Position numbers and translations under genes: made by a program
In this document: one piece after another, positions 38,282-47,080 of the stretch
Layout of the letters: each line of letters begins with the position of its first letter
Position numbering within the stretch: the first letter of the stretch is position 1
DNA from: Aeromonas sp. RU39B
GTDB taxonomy: Bacteria; Pseudomonadota; Gammaproteobacteria; Enterobacterales; Aeromonadaceae
Length of the DNA: 64,000 nt
Assembly (NCBI RefSeq): GCF_900156095.1
Contig: NZ_FTMJ01000015.1
Location: 51,824-115,823 of the forward strand
Direction: 5' to 3'
The notes under the pieces: generated by a model
What the model saw: only the letters and a program-made list of their open reading frames with translations
What the model was told of the DNA's origin: nothing
Databases searched by the model: none

Positions 38282-38357
38282 GCCCAGATAGCTCAGTCGG
38301 TAGAGCAGGGGATTGAAAATCCCCGTGTCGGCGGTTCGATTCCGTCTCTGGGCACCA
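38282..38357 (+). tRNA. tRNA-Phe (GAA)
   Basis: A 76-nt cloverleaf, acceptor GCCCAGA/TCTGGGC with encoded CCA, anticodon GAA in ATTGAAAAT, T-loop GTTCGATTC. Co-transcribed with tRNA-Asn seven bases downstream. Confidence 0.97.
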
Positions 38358-38364
38358 CGACTCT

Positions 38365-38440
38365 TCCTCCGTAGTTCAGTCGGTAGAACGGCGGACTGTT
38401 AATCCGTATGTCACTGGTTCGAGTCCAGTCGGAGGAGCCA
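38365..38440 (+). tRNA. tRNA-Asn (GTT)
   Basis: A 76-nt cloverleaf, acceptor TCCTCCG/CGGAGGA with encoded CCA, anticodon GTT in CTGTTAA, T-loop GTTCGAGTC. Followed by a strong terminator. Confidence 0.97.
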
Positions 38441-38450
38441 AATTTGAAAA

Positions 38451-38478
38451 GCCCGCTCAACTGAGCGGGCTTTTTGTT
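38451..38478. terminator. Terminator of the tRNA-Phe/Asn transcript
   Basis: GCCCGCTC, AACT, GAGCGGGC, then TTTTTGTTTT. A GC-rich stem with a long U tract on plus and A-rich flank on the other side, so it may also stop the convergent gene at 38495. Confidence 0.93.
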
Positions 38479-38494
38479 TTGCTGCTTGGTGTAC

Positions 38495-38980
38495 TCATTC
38501 AGCCTGGATTGGACCGCTGGAGCCTGCATCCGAGTCGTGCCAGGTGTCTTCCCCTTTAAGACGGCGATCGCCCTGAATGGTGTATGTAATAAAACCATCC
38601 TTGAAGACCAGCGCGCCATCGCTACGCTTGGCCTTGACCCGCTTGCCGTTGACCCATACCTGATCCTTGGCGTTGATACGGATCGTGGCAACTGTTGCGC
38701 CACCAGTCCCCTTGGCAACCCACTGCCCGGCATAGGGGTGCTCCGGTGTGGCTTTGCCAGCAGAACCGGCTGGAGCGACGGGCTGCTCGCTCTTAACGGC
38801 CCCTTCCTTCATCGCCTTGGCATTCTCGGCCTTGGTCTTGGTGATGTCGCAACCTTGCAGTTCGGTCACCTGAGTGCAGCCGGAGCGCTCCAGTTGTTCG
38901 CGATACTTGGCACTGATGGCATGAGCCGGCGCCGTAGCCAGCAAGGCGGTGCCCAGCGCAATCAACACGCACTTCTTCAT
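38495..38980 (-). CDS. Uncharacterised periplasmic protein
   Basis: A 161-residue protein with a signal peptide (about residues 1-21, cleavage near APAHA). The mature N-terminal half is Lys/Ala/Glu-rich and holds two cysteines (SGCTQVTELQGCDI) that could pair. The C-terminal half (YAGQWVAKGTGGATVATIRI, VWVNGKRVKAKRSDGALVFKDGF) looks like a small beta barrel or meander. No family assigned. It is monocistronic, convergent with the tRNA-Asn terminator. Coding is supported by signal peptide, length and codon pattern. Confidence 0.75.
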   Translation of the reverse strand: MKKCVLIALGTALLATAPAHAISAKYREQLERSGCTQVTELQGCDITKTKAENAKAMKEGAVKSEQPVAPAGSAGKATPEHPYAGQWVAKGTGGATVATIRINAKDQVWVNGKRVKAKRSDGALVFKDGFITYTIQGDRRLKGEDTWHDSDAGSSGPIQAE

Positions 38981-39151
38981 GGTTCTTGTCCTCTTTGGTT
39001 GTTACCCGCGCAATCTAACCCCTTCATTAAAGCCTTGTATAGACTCATTACATCCCTATGACGACACCCTGTAAGGGGATATTCCCCTGCAGCGATTGGT
39101 TTTCTCTTTCCCACCGCTATGATGGACGCTCGGCCCAGCAGGAGCGCCTTC

Positions 39152-40417
39152 ATGTCCCCATACGTTCTCGATGGCATCTATTGCCAACCCATGACCTTTC
39201 AGGTTCCCCTCGATCACACCCAGCCCGGGGGGAAGCAACTCACTCTGTTTGCCCGTACGCTGACCGACAAGAATCGTCGTAATGAGGAGCTTCCCTTACT
39301 GCTGTTTTTGCAGGGCGGACCCGGCTTTGGTGCGCCACGTCCAACCGCCAACAGCGGCTGGCTGAAACGGGCGCTGCAGGAGTTTCAGGTCGTGCTGCTC
39401 GATCAGCGTGGTACCGGTCAATCGACCCCGATCAGCGCCAAGGCGCTGGCCCACCTCTCTCCTGCCGAGCAGGCCGACTATCTCCGCCATTTTCGTGCCG
39501 ACAGCATAGTGCGCGACGCCGAACTAGTTCGCGCCAAACTGAGCCCCGATCGCCCCTGGAGCCTGCTAGGCCAGAGCTTTGGCGGGTTTTGTTGCCTCAC
39601 CTATCTGTCGCTGTTTCCCGAGGCGCTGCAGGAGGTCTATATCACCGGCGGCATTGCGCCGATTGGACGCAGTGCCGATGAGGTCTACCGCGCCACTTAT
39701 CGCCGGGTCGCGGCCAAGCAAAAAGCGCTCTGTGAGCGATTCCCGGCCATGCAGGGGATGCTCGATCGTCTGGCGGCGCATCTGCACAGTCAGGATGTGC
39801 GCTTGCCCAATGGGCAGCGCCTCACGGTGGAGCAGTTCCAGCAGCAAGGGCTCGATCTGGGCGCCAGTGGTGGGCCGGAAGGGCTCTATTACCTGCTCGA
39901 GGGCGCCTTTGACGGTGAGCAGCTCAGTGATGCCTTCCTCTACCAGATGCAGGCGATGCAACCGTTCAACAGCCATCCGGTGTTTGCCATCTTGCACGAG
40001 GCTATCTATTCGGAAGGGCCAGCGACCGACTGGGCTGCCGAGCGGGTTCGCCACCAATATCCGGCCTGCCAATGGCAACCGGGTCAGCCACTGCAGTTCA
40101 CCGGCGAGATGATCTATCCCTGGATGTTCGAGCAGTTTCGCGAGTTGCAGCCGCTCAAAGAGGCCGCCGACCTGCTGGCCGCCAAGGCGGACTGGGGCGC
40201 GTTGTATGACCGAGCGAGACTGGCTGCCAATCAGGTGCCGGTGGCTTGCGCCGTCTATGCCGAGGACATGTATGTGGAGTTTGACTACTGCCGCGACGTG
40301 CTTGGCTGGCTTGGCAACAGCCGCGCCTGGATCACCAACGAGTATGAGCACAACGGCCTGCGCGCCGACGGCGAGCGAATTTTGGATCGCCTGATCACTC
40401 TCAACCGCGACCGCTAA
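39152..40417 (+). CDS. pap: Prolyl aminopeptidase (S33 family)
   Basis: A 421-residue alpha/beta hydrolase closely resembling the Aeromonas sobria prolyl aminopeptidase (425 residues), which removes N-terminal proline. The oxyanion/active-site region LQGGPGFGAPRP is followed by DQRGTG, the nucleophile elbow GQSFGGF (Ser), and a late His in NEYEHNGLR; the catalytic Asp is likely in VYAEDMYVEFDY. No signal peptide, so cytoplasmic. The ATG at 39152 gives MSPYVLDGIYC, aligned with MSSPLHYVLDG of the sobria enzyme; an upstream ATG at 39119 is rejected. A CAGGAG site precedes it. Confidence 0.93.
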   Translation: MSPYVLDGIYCQPMTFQVPLDHTQPGGKQLTLFARTLTDKNRRNEELPLLLFLQGGPGFGAPRPTANSGWLKRALQEFQVVLLDQRGTGQSTPISAKALAHLSPAEQADYLRHFRADSIVRDAELVRAKLSPDRPWSLLGQSFGGFCCLTYLSLFPEALQEVYITGGIAPIGRSADEVYRATYRRVAAKQKALCERFPAMQGMLDRLAAHLHSQDVRLPNGQRLTVEQFQQQGLDLGASGGPEGLYYLLEGAFDGEQLSDAFLYQMQAMQPFNSHPVFAILHEAIYSEGPATDWAAERVRHQYPACQWQPGQPLQFTGEMIYPWMFEQFRELQPLKEAADLLAAKADWGALYDRARLAANQVPVACAVYAEDMYVEFDYCRDVLGWLGNSRAWITNEYEHNGLRADGERILDRLITLNRDR

Positions 40418-40425
40418 AATAATAA

Positions 40426-40445
40426 GGCCGGACAACAGTCCGGCC
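40426..40445. terminator. Terminator between pap and the rhodanese gene
   Basis: GGCCGGAC, AACA, GTCCGGCC. On the minus strand it is followed by TTATTATTTT, so it mainly serves the rhodanese gene. Confidence 0.75.
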
Positions 40446-40459
40446 TGGTTCACTCATTA

Positions 40460-41761
40460 TTAATTCGGTTTGCGCTCACCGGTTGCGATGGGGTTCTTGG
40501 GATCCATGCTCCACTCGTACCAGCCGCCGTCATAGACACTGATGCGCTTCCAGTCCATCAGCCAGGCATAGTAAAACGCCTCGGAGGCACGCCAGCCGGT
40601 ACCGCAGTAGAAAGAGACCTGCTTGTCCGGAGTAATACCCCACTGCGCCCACATATCGACAATCTGGGAAGCATCCTTCATGGTGCCGTCCGGATTGTGG
40701 TAATCGCTCATGTCGTTGGCATCAACGCCGGCATGACCCCACTTGGCGCCGGGAATGTCGCCCTTCGGCTTGATATAGCTATAACCGGAGGTTTCACCGG
40801 TAAATTCAGGCCAGCTACGCACGCTGACCAGCGCGCCATCTTTCTCGGCCAGCACCTTCTTGGCGCCTGGAACGTCAATCAGATACTCCGGATGCTGCGG
40901 GATGGTGACACCGAAATCCTTGGCCGGGGCATACTCTTTCGGCAGACCGGTTTCGGTCGGCAGCATGCGCACGTACTGATTCTTCCAGGCTTCAAAGCCG
41001 CCGTCGAGCAGGCGCACATCTTCCACGCCGGCATACATCATGATCTGGGCCGCACGGGCAGCTGCCATGGTGTTGCGGCCATAGAGGATGACGGTGGTGT
41101 CATGACGGATACCCTTGCCGAGCAGGAACTTCTCCAGATCGGCATTGGCGACCTTGTTCCACAGCGGTTCGGATTCGATAGCGTTGGTGTCGATGTAGCC
41201 AGCACCCGGGATGTGCCCCAGCAGGAAGGTCTTGGGAGCACCCCAATCCACTTCAAACAGCTTCCAGTCCCCCTTCGGCGCTTCAACAATCTTCTCGCCC
41301 TTGCGCAGAGACTCCAGCCACTGGGGATAAACCAGTTGTTGCCAGCGAGCCAGACGCTCACGCGGTGCGCTCTGCCAGTCGGCCAATTCATAGAGCTTGG
41401 TAAAGCCGTGCTTTCTTTCCAGCATCTGGGCCACTTCGGCGACCTGACGCTTGTCGCCGTACAGGGCAACCGGCTGGTCTTTGGTCAGCTTCTTCTCAGC
41501 CAGCAAGCGGGGCCACTGCTCATCAGTGATCTTCCAGTCACCGGAGATATTAACGGCGCCGACCACATGGCCACCCTGCTGTTCACCTTCCATCGGCCAA
41601 CCCTGATAGAAGTTACTGGAGCGCACATCAACGATGCTGGCATGTTTGGCGGCCGCGTCCTGATAGGTCATGGTGAGCAGCTCACCGGCAACGGCCGAGG
41701 CGCTCCACCAGACGCTGCCGCAAAGCAGCAGGCCGGCACGGACAAGAGAGGATTTCTTCAT
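40460..41761 (-). CDS. Exported triple-rhodanese sulfurtransferase-like protein
   Basis: A 433-residue protein with a signal peptide (about 1-25, MKKSSLVRAGLLLCG...AVAG) and three rhodanese domains at roughly 30-140, 155-290 and 300-425. Only the last has the catalytic loop cysteine, in FYCGTGWRAS. The corresponding loops of the first and second read ALYGDKRQVA and ILYGRNTMAA and lack Cys, so they are probably structural. The family is periplasmic thiosulfate or thiol:cyanide sulfurtransferase-like; substrate unknown. Start at the ATG 41761, since the extra 25 upstream codons precede the signal peptide. It lies downstream of glutaminase on the same strand, with a gap of 34 bases. Confidence 0.85.
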   Translation of the reverse strand: MKKSSLVRAGLLLCGSVWWSASAVAGELLTMTYQDAAAKHASIVDVRSSNFYQGWPMEGEQQGGHVVGAVNISGDWKITDEQWPRLLAEKKLTKDQPVALYGDKRQVAEVAQMLERKHGFTKLYELADWQSAPRERLARWQQLVYPQWLESLRKGEKIVEAPKGDWKLFEVDWGAPKTFLLGHIPGAGYIDTNAIESEPLWNKVANADLEKFLLGKGIRHDTTVILYGRNTMAAARAAQIMMYAGVEDVRLLDGGFEAWKNQYVRMLPTETGLPKEYAPAKDFGVTIPQHPEYLIDVPGAKKVLAEKDGALVSVRSWPEFTGETSGYSYIKPKGDIPGAKWGHAGVDANDMSDYHNPDGTMKDASQIVDMWAQWGITPDKQVSFYCGTGWRASEAFYYAWLMDWKRISVYDGGWYEWSMDPKNPIATGERKPN

Positions 41762-41795
41762 GATTATTCCCGTTGGCTCATTTGTAGTTGGATTA

Positions 41796-42716
41796 TCAGA
41801 AAATCGAGCGACCCAGCCGCTCGGCAAACAATTCAAGGGCCGCGCTGCCGGCCAGCGAGTTGCCTGCCCGGTTCAGCTCCGGTGACCAGACGCACACGGC
41901 CAGCTCGCCCGGTATGATAGCGACGATCCCGCCGCCGACGCCGGATTTACCCGGCATTCCCACCCGATAGGCAAAGTCTCCCGCCTCATCGTACAGACCA
42001 CAAGTCGCCAGCAGAGCATTGACCTGTTTGGTGGTGCGGGGCTCGAGCAGTGCCGGGCCATCCAGCGGTTGGCCACGGTTGGCCAGATAGACAAAGGTGC
42101 GCGACAGATCGACACAGCTCATGCGCAGGGCACAAGCGGTAAAGTAGCTTTGCAGCACCTTATCCACGTCGTTGTGAAAATTGCCGTGCGCCTTCATCAG
42201 ATAGGCGATGGCGGCGTTGCGGGCCGAGTGTTGGTATTCAGAGCGGGCAACCACCTGATCCGGCATGATGAGCGGATTACCGCTAAGGCGCCGTGCTAGC
42301 TCAAGGGTACGCTGCCGAGGGGCCGTCAGCCGGGTTTCCAGCAGATCGCTGACCACCAGCGCACCGGCATTGATAAACGGATTGCGCGGGATACCTCGTT
42401 CAAATTCGAGCTGCACCAGCGAGTTGAACGGCTGACCCGAGGGCTCCTTGCCAACCCGGCTCCACAGCTCTTCCTCGCGATAGACCGTCATGGCCAGCGT
42501 CAGGCTAAGCACCTTGGAGATACTCTGGATAGAGAAGGCTTCGCAGGCGTCACCGGCAGTAAAAAGCTCGCCGTCCACGGTGCAGACAGCCATGCCGAGC
42601 CGATCGCCAGGCACGGATGCCAGCGCAGGGATATAGTCGGCCACCTTGCCCTGCCCGAGCAGCGGGCGGACATCGGCCAGAATGGATTCCAGCAGAGAGG
42701 ATGAAAGCATCGTCAT
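41796..42716 (-). CDS. glsA: Glutaminase
   Basis: Glutaminase family (beta-lactamase-like serine hydrolase fold) converting glutamine to glutamate and ammonia. The 306-residue protein matches E. coli GlsB (308). Motifs: the catalytic SxxK in [30 protein letters not shown], the NxxxK-like [13 protein letters not shown] and [10 protein letters not shown] near the end. The start is the ATG at 42716; in-frame codons further upstream overlap the yggL terminator. No signal peptide. Confidence 0.94.
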   Translation of the reverse strand: MTMLSSSLLESILADVRPLLGQGKVADYIPALASVPGDRLGMAVCTVDGELFTAGDACEAFSIQSISKVLSLTLAMTVYREEELWSRVGKEPSGQPFNSLVQLEFERGIPRNPFINAGALVVSDLLETRLTAPRQRTLELARRLSGNPLIMPDQVVARSEYQHSARNAAIAYLMKAHGNFHNDVDKVLQSYFTACALRMSCVDLSRTFVYLANRGQPLDGPALLEPRTTKQVNALLATCGLYDEAGDFAYRVGMPGKSGVGGGIVAIIPGELAVCVWSPELNRAGNSLAGSAALELFAERLGRSIF

Positions 42717-42735
42717 GTTTGGTTTGGCTATAGAG

Positions 42736-42762
42736 AAAAATCCCGCCAATGGCGGGATTTTT
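42736..42762. terminator. Terminator downstream of yggL
   Basis: AATCCCGCC, AAT, GGCGGGATT flanked by A and T runs; on the minus strand it ends yggL and lies just before glsA. Confidence 0.88.
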
Positions 42763-42772
42763 ACATCATGAT

Positions 42773-43105
42773 TCAGGCCGGATCACCGTACCAGATATCG
42801 AACAGGGCGGTGGCTTTCACGTTCTCCATCCCCTGGTCACGCAGCCAGCCTTCAACAGCGGCGCGATCTTCATCGCTGCACTTGCCGATGGCCTGGGTGC
42901 AGATCATGCCTTCCCAAGCGAGGTGACCGGAGCCGGCAAACGCCAGACCACGCGGCTCGATGATGGCGCGGACAAAGTTGTCCACCAGCGCATCAATCTG
43001 CGCTTCGCTGGTGTTAACCGGGAAATTCCAGTTGAGATCGAACCCCAGTTCCTGGAATTCATCCACACGCAGTTTTTTGCGCAGGCGGCGGCTACGATTG
43101 GCCAT
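42773..43105 (-). CDS. yggL: YggL family (DUF469) 50S-associated protein
   Basis: A 110-residue protein. [22 protein letters not shown] is the basic YggL N terminus and GLAFAGSG the DUF469 core. E. coli YggL binds the 50S subunit and is thought to act in ribosome assembly. It lies 15 bases after trmB, the same pairing as in E. coli. Confidence 0.95.
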   Translation of the reverse strand: MANRSRRLRKKLRVDEFQELGFDLNWNFPVNTSEAQIDALVDNFVRAIIEPRGLAFAGSGHLAWEGMICTQAIGKCSDEDRAAVEGWLRDQGMENVKATALFDIWYGDPA

Positions 43106-43120
43106 GTCAGACCTCCTCGG

Positions 43121-43834
43121 TCAGTTGATACGCTCGAAAATCAGATCCCACACACCATGGCCCAAACGGTGGCCACGCTGTTCAAACTTGGTAAGCGGAC
43201 GCCACTCGGGGCGCTCCACCCAGTTGCCGGTCGCGGAGGTATTGCGATAGCCCTCGGCCACGCTCATCACTTCCAGCATATGCTCGGCGTAATTTTCCCA
43301 GTCGGTCGCCATGTGGAAGACACCACCGATCGCCAGTTTTTGACGGATCTTCTGGGCGAACTCGGGCTGGACGATGCGACGCTTGTGGTGACGCTTCTTG
43401 TGCCAAGGATCCGGGAAAAACAGCTGCAGGCAGGAGAGCGAACCATCCGGGATCATCAGATCCAGCACTTCAATGGCGTCATGGCAGAACACCCGCAGGT
43501 TGGTGACACCCGCTTCGGCGGCAGAGCTCAGGCAAGCCCCCACTCCCGGCGAGTGCACTTCAATACCGATAAAGTTCTTGTCCGGAGCATTCTTGGCCAT
43601 CTCGACCAGCGACGCCCCCATGCCAAAACCGATCTCGAGCACGACCGGCGCTTCGCGACCGAACAGTGCGGCCAGATCCAGCATGCCCGGAGCAAATTCG
43701 ACACCCATAATCGGCCACTGCTCGGCCAGCGCCCGCTCCTGTCCCTTGGTCAGGCGGCCTTCACGACGAACAAAACTGCGCACTTTACGCAGAAACTTGC
43801 CGTCTTCGTTGAATTGGTCTTGGGTCACAGGCAT
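43121..43834 (-). CDS. trmB: tRNA (guanine-N7-)-methyltransferase TrmB
   Basis: Methylates G46 in the tRNA variable loop. The 237-residue protein has SAM motif [41 protein letters not shown] and the C-terminal [17 protein letters not shown]. Length matches E. coli TrmB (239). First gene of the trmB-yggL pair. Confidence 0.97.
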   Translation of the reverse strand: MPVTQDQFNEDGKFLRKVRSFVRREGRLTKGQERALAEQWPIMGVEFAPGMLDLAALFGREAPVVLEIGFGMGASLVEMAKNAPDKNFIGIEVHSPGVGACLSSAAEAGVTNLRVFCHDAIEVLDLMIPDGSLSCLQLFFPDPWHKKRHHKRRIVQPEFAQKIRQKLAIGGVFHMATDWENYAEHMLEVMSVAEGYRNTSATGNWVERPEWRPLTKFEQRGHRLGHGVWDLIFERIN

Positions 43835-44108
43835 AGGGCACTCATCAATCGGATTAACACGCTAAAACAGGGTAGCGAATTATCCCAAGATAGCCCGCGA
43901 GTGCAACTGGATTCGCGCATTTTCTCTGCATCTGGCCGCTAAGTGACGCCTTACTGTCACCCCGAACCCGTGATCGCTTTATCAATCATGAAACAAATTA
44001 AGCAGTGACCACCAGAATTCCAAGCAGGATCACACACAATGTTTGATAAAACATCGATCTTGTCGCCGCTTCAGCTGTAAATAATCAAAATAACAATAGG
44101 AATGAATG

Positions 44109-45179
44109 ATGAACAAGACCCTCGTTGCCCTGACCCTGGGCCTGCTGCTCGGCGGCTGCCAAAGCGCCCCTGCCGGCATTGCTTCCCACCCGGGCGAGCG
44201 CGCCTTTCACTACATGGCCGAACTAAGCTCACCGAGCGAAGGGATTGGTGCCCGCCCGACCACCACCGAGGCAGAAAGCCGCACCGCCGAGTGGCTCAGT
44301 AACCGGCTGACCAGCTGGGGCTATCCGGTGCGCCAACTGCCGTTCGATTACACCGACAAAGCCGGCGCGGCGCAGCATTCGCGCAATATCGAGATCACCC
44401 TGCCCGGCAAGAGCAGCCAGATTATCGTGGTCGGCGCCCACTACGACTCTAAAGGCGCTGAGAAGGGATCGCTCGGGACCACCGATAACGCCTCGGGTGT
44501 TGCCGCCCTGCTGGCCAGTGCCGAAGCCTTGCGCGGTGAAACCCTGCCCTACACGGTGCGGATGGTCTTTTTTGGTGCCGAAGAGAATGGGGTGAACGGC
44601 TCCAAGGCCTATGTTGCCGCGCTCAGTGCCGACGAGCTGGCCAACATCCTTGCCATGGTCAACTACGACACCATCGCCGGTGGCGACATTCTCTATGTTC
44701 ACTCGGCGCACTCTGACGTCAAAGAGTACAAATGCAGCGACCCGGCCCGCTACCGCTTTGATCCCAAGGTGCGCGATCGTCTGCTCAGCCTGTCACAGCA
44801 AGGTGGCATGACCCCTTACCAGCAACATGTGGGCTTTCCCGGCTATCCGGCTGGTGAGACCGGCGGCTGGTCTGATCACGCGCCATTTGCCTGCGCAGGG
44901 ATTGCGGTCGCCTCGGTGGAGGCCACCAACTTCACCATCAACGGCGAAGAGGGCTATGACGGTTACTCCCAGACCAACAATACGGCACTGTGGGATTGCT
45001 ATGACAGTGCGACCCAAAGTGCCTGCCATCGTAAGGGCGAATCCCAATGGGGCAAGATCTGGCACACCCGCTTTGATCGTCTGGACCGGTTGCTGCCACT
45101 GTTTCCGGGACGACTCGAACAGCAGTTGGCGGATGGCACCCAGTTGATGATGCGGTACTTGCGTGATCCCGCACTGTGA
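44109..45179 (+). CDS. M28-family zinc aminopeptidase lipoprotein
   Basis: A 356-residue lipoprotein with lipobox LGGC (Cys about 17). The M28 dinuclear-zinc ligands are visible in order: His/Asp in VGAHYDSKG, Asp in TTDNASGVAA, Glu pair in FFGAEENGV (catalytic plus ligand), Asp in VNYDTI and His in WHTRFDRLD. The closest well-known relative is Iap, which processes alkaline phosphatase; Aeromonas also has a leucyl aminopeptidase of this clan. The first ATG is at 44106 and a second directly follows at 44109, the one chosen here. It stands alone, with an unusual hairpin after the stop. Confidence 0.87.
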   Translation: MNKTLVALTLGLLLGGCQSAPAGIASHPGERAFHYMAELSSPSEGIGARPTTTEAESRTAEWLSNRLTSWGYPVRQLPFDYTDKAGAAQHSRNIEITLPGKSSQIIVVGAHYDSKGAEKGSLGTTDNASGVAALLASAEALRGETLPYTVRMVFFGAEENGVNGSKAYVAALSADELANILAMVNYDTIAGGDILYVHSAHSDVKEYKCSDPARYRFDPKVRDRLLSLSQQGGMTPYQQHVGFPGYPAGETGGWSDHAPFACAGIAVASVEATNFTINGEEGYDGYSQTNNTALWDCYDSATQSACHRKGESQWGKIWHTRFDRLDRLLPLFPGRLEQQLADGTQLMMRYLRDPAL

Positions 45180-45201
45180 TTTAGTTAATTAACAGAGTTT
45201 T

Positions 45202-45241
45202 TGTCTGCTCTTGTCGCCCCCATCCGCGGCAAGAGCGGACA
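45202..45241. promoter_or_regulatory. Strong hairpin downstream of the M28 gene
   Basis: TGTCTGCTCTTGTCGC (45202-45217) pairs with GCGGCAAGAGCGGACA (45226-45241): 16 base pairs including two G-U wobbles, loop of eight. There is no T run on either side, so it is not a standard terminator. It could be a 3' processing or stability element for the M28 mRNA, or a leader element of the aminotransferase gene 98 bases further on. Confidence 0.5.
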
Positions 45242-45338
45242 ATATGCGTTTGATGGTTGCCACTTTTTTAAAATCTGCTAAAAACGAAAAACCCGGTGAT
45301 TGAGAAACATGATCACCTTTCGTGCAGAGAGAATCCAA

Positions 45339-46520
45339 ATGCAGCCGTTTTTCGCCCAGCGCTTCGAGCAAGTAGAACCCTCCTTTATCCGAGAAATCCT
45401 CAAAGTTGCCACCCGCCCGGAGATCATCTCCTTCGCCGGTGGCCTGCCCAACCCGCACCTGTTTCCGGTGAAGGAACTGGAAGCGGCCTGCCATGCCGTT
45501 CTGAGCGAACAGGGCGCTGCTGCGCTGCAATATGCCACCACCGAAGGGTTTGCCCCTCTGCGCCAGTTCATCGCCGACCGCTATCAAAAGCTGTATGGCA
45601 TGCAGGTTGACCCCGACCTAATCCTCATCACCAGCGGTTCACAGCAAGCTCTCGACCTGCTTGGCAAGGTGCTGGTCAATGAAGGACAAGACCTCATCAT
45701 TGAAGAGCCGGGTTACCTCGGCGCCATCCAGGCCTTTTCGGTTTACCAGCCGACCTTCCGCCCGGTCACCCTGCAGGAAGATGGTCTGGATCTGGCCGCC
45801 TTTGACGCACTGTTGGCCGCCGGCACCTCGGCCCGGATGTTCTACGGCGTCCCCAACTTCCAGAACCCGTCCGGCGTCAGTTACAGCGCTGAAAATCGCC
45901 GTGCCATCGCCGAGCGTCTGCAGCAGCACGACCTGCTGATGATCGAGGACGATCCTTACGGTGAGCTGCGCTTTGAGGGAGAACTGCTGGACCCGATCGC
46001 CAAGCTGGCACCGAACAACACCGTGCTGCTCGGCTCCTTCTCCAAAACAGTCGTACCGGCTTTCCGCCTCGGCTGGATGGTGGTACCAGAGTGGCTGCAC
46101 AAGAAGGTGACTATCGCCAAGCAGGCCACTGACCTGCACAGCAACGCCTTTAGCCAGCAGATCCTGCACCGCTACCTCACCAGCCACTCGCTGGATGAGC
46201 ATCTGCAGCAGATCAAGGAAGTCTATGGCCGCCAGCGTGCCGCCATGGAAGCCGCGCTTGAGCGCCATATGCCTGCCTCGGTGCGCTGGACTCGTCCTGA
46301 GGGTGGCATGTTCCTGTGGCTGACCCTGCCGGCCCATATCTCGGCCATGGCGCTGTTCGATGAAGCCATCAAGGAGAAGGTCGCGTTTGTCCCGGGCGCG
46401 CCTTTCTATGTGCGTCCAGAGATTCAGAACACCCTGCGTCTGAGCTTCTCTTGCGTGGACGAAGCCACCATCGAGGAAGGGGTGCAGCGCCTGGCCCGCG
46501 CCATGCAGCGCATGCTCTGA
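45339..46520 (+). CDS. PLP-dependent aminotransferase (class I/II, LysN-like)
   Basis: A 393-residue fold-type I enzyme. Motifs: SFAGGLPNPHLFPV near the N terminus, YATTEGFAPLRQFIA, YGVPNFQNPSG (Asn-Pro of the PLP site), IEDDPYGELRF, and the Schiff-base Lys in GSFSKTVVPAFRLGW. This is the pattern of 2-aminoadipate/aromatic transaminases (LysN, KAT II-like), often with broad branched-chain or aromatic specificity. Proximity to ilvIH suggests, but does not show, branched-chain use. ATGs at 45300, 45309 and 45339 are in frame; 45339 has AGAGAG 7 bases upstream and gives the usual N terminus (MQPFFAQRF). Confidence 0.85.
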   Translation: MQPFFAQRFEQVEPSFIREILKVATRPEIISFAGGLPNPHLFPVKELEAACHAVLSEQGAAALQYATTEGFAPLRQFIADRYQKLYGMQVDPDLILITSGSQQALDLLGKVLVNEGQDLIIEEPGYLGAIQAFSVYQPTFRPVTLQEDGLDLAAFDALLAAGTSARMFYGVPNFQNPSGVSYSAENRRAIAERLQQHDLLMIEDDPYGELRFEGELLDPIAKLAPNNTVLLGSFSKTVVPAFRLGWMVVPEWLHKKVTIAKQATDLHSNAFSQQILHRYLTSHSLDEHLQQIKEVYGRQRAAMEAALERHMPASVRWTRPEGGMFLWLTLPAHISAMALFDEAIKEKVAFVPGAPFYVRPEIQNTLRLSFSCVDEATIEEGVQRLARAMQRML

Positions 46521-46540
46521 TTGCCCCAGCCTGAAAAACC

Positions 46541-46569
46541 AAGGGGGCACATCATGTGCCCCCTTCTCT
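46541..46569. terminator. Bidirectional terminator between aminotransferase and ilvH
   Basis: AAGGGGGCACAT and ATGTGCCCCCTT around one central base; 12-bp stem after loop opening, TCTCTTTT after it on plus. Ends both convergent units. Confidence 0.85.
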
Positions 46570-46585
46570 TTTACTCAGCAGACTA

Positions 46586-47080
46586 TCAGGCGTGCAGCGC
46601 CTTTTCGGCGCGCGAGATACCGCACACGCCGGAGCGCACCACCTCGACAATCTCGTTACTCTGGGCGGCGGTCTTGATAAAGGCATCCAGCTTCTCGCTG
46701 GTGCCCACCAGTTGCACCGTGTAGAGGTCCGGAGTCACATCGACAATCTGGCCACGGAAGATATCTACCAGTCGCTTGAGCTCGTCACGGGCTGCACCGG
46801 CGGCACGCGCCTTAATCAGCGCCAGCTCACGCTCGATGTGTTCGCCTTCGGTGATGTCGGACACCTTGAGCACGTCCACCAGCTTGTGCAGCTGCTTGTT
46901 GATCTGCTCGAGCACCCGCTGATCGCCCATGGTGACAATGGTCATCCGCGACAGGGTGGGATCGTCGGTCGGGGCCACGGTCAGGGTTTCGATGTTGTAA
47001 CCACGCTGAGAAAACAGACCCACCACCCGGCTCAGGGCGCCGGACTCGTTTTCCAGCAATACCGATATGATGTGTCTCAT
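46586..47080 (-). CDS. ilvH: Acetolactate synthase small subunit
   Basis: Regulatory ACT-domain subunit that confers valine feedback and raises activity of the large subunit. The 164-residue protein begins [23 protein letters not shown] (ACT domain 1, about 1-77), matching E. coli IlvH (163). The ATG at 47080 shares one base with the ilvI stop, giving tight coupling. Nine upstream in-frame codons lie inside ilvI and were rejected. Confidence 0.95.
   Translation of the reverse strand: MRHIISVLLENESGALSRVVGLFSQRGYNIETLTVAPTDDPTLSRMTIVTMGDQRVLEQINKQLHKLVDVLKVSDITEGEHIERELALIKARAAGAARDELKRLVDIFRGQIVDVTPDLYTVQLVGTSEKLDAFIKTAAQSNEIVEVVRSGVCGISRAEKALHA

Noticed and set aside
36134..38440. Genomic island inserted at tRNA-Phe/tRNA-Asn carrying hipBA
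   Set aside because: No integrase and no duplicated tRNA 3' end were seen; the module may be mobile but insertion at the tRNA is unsupported.
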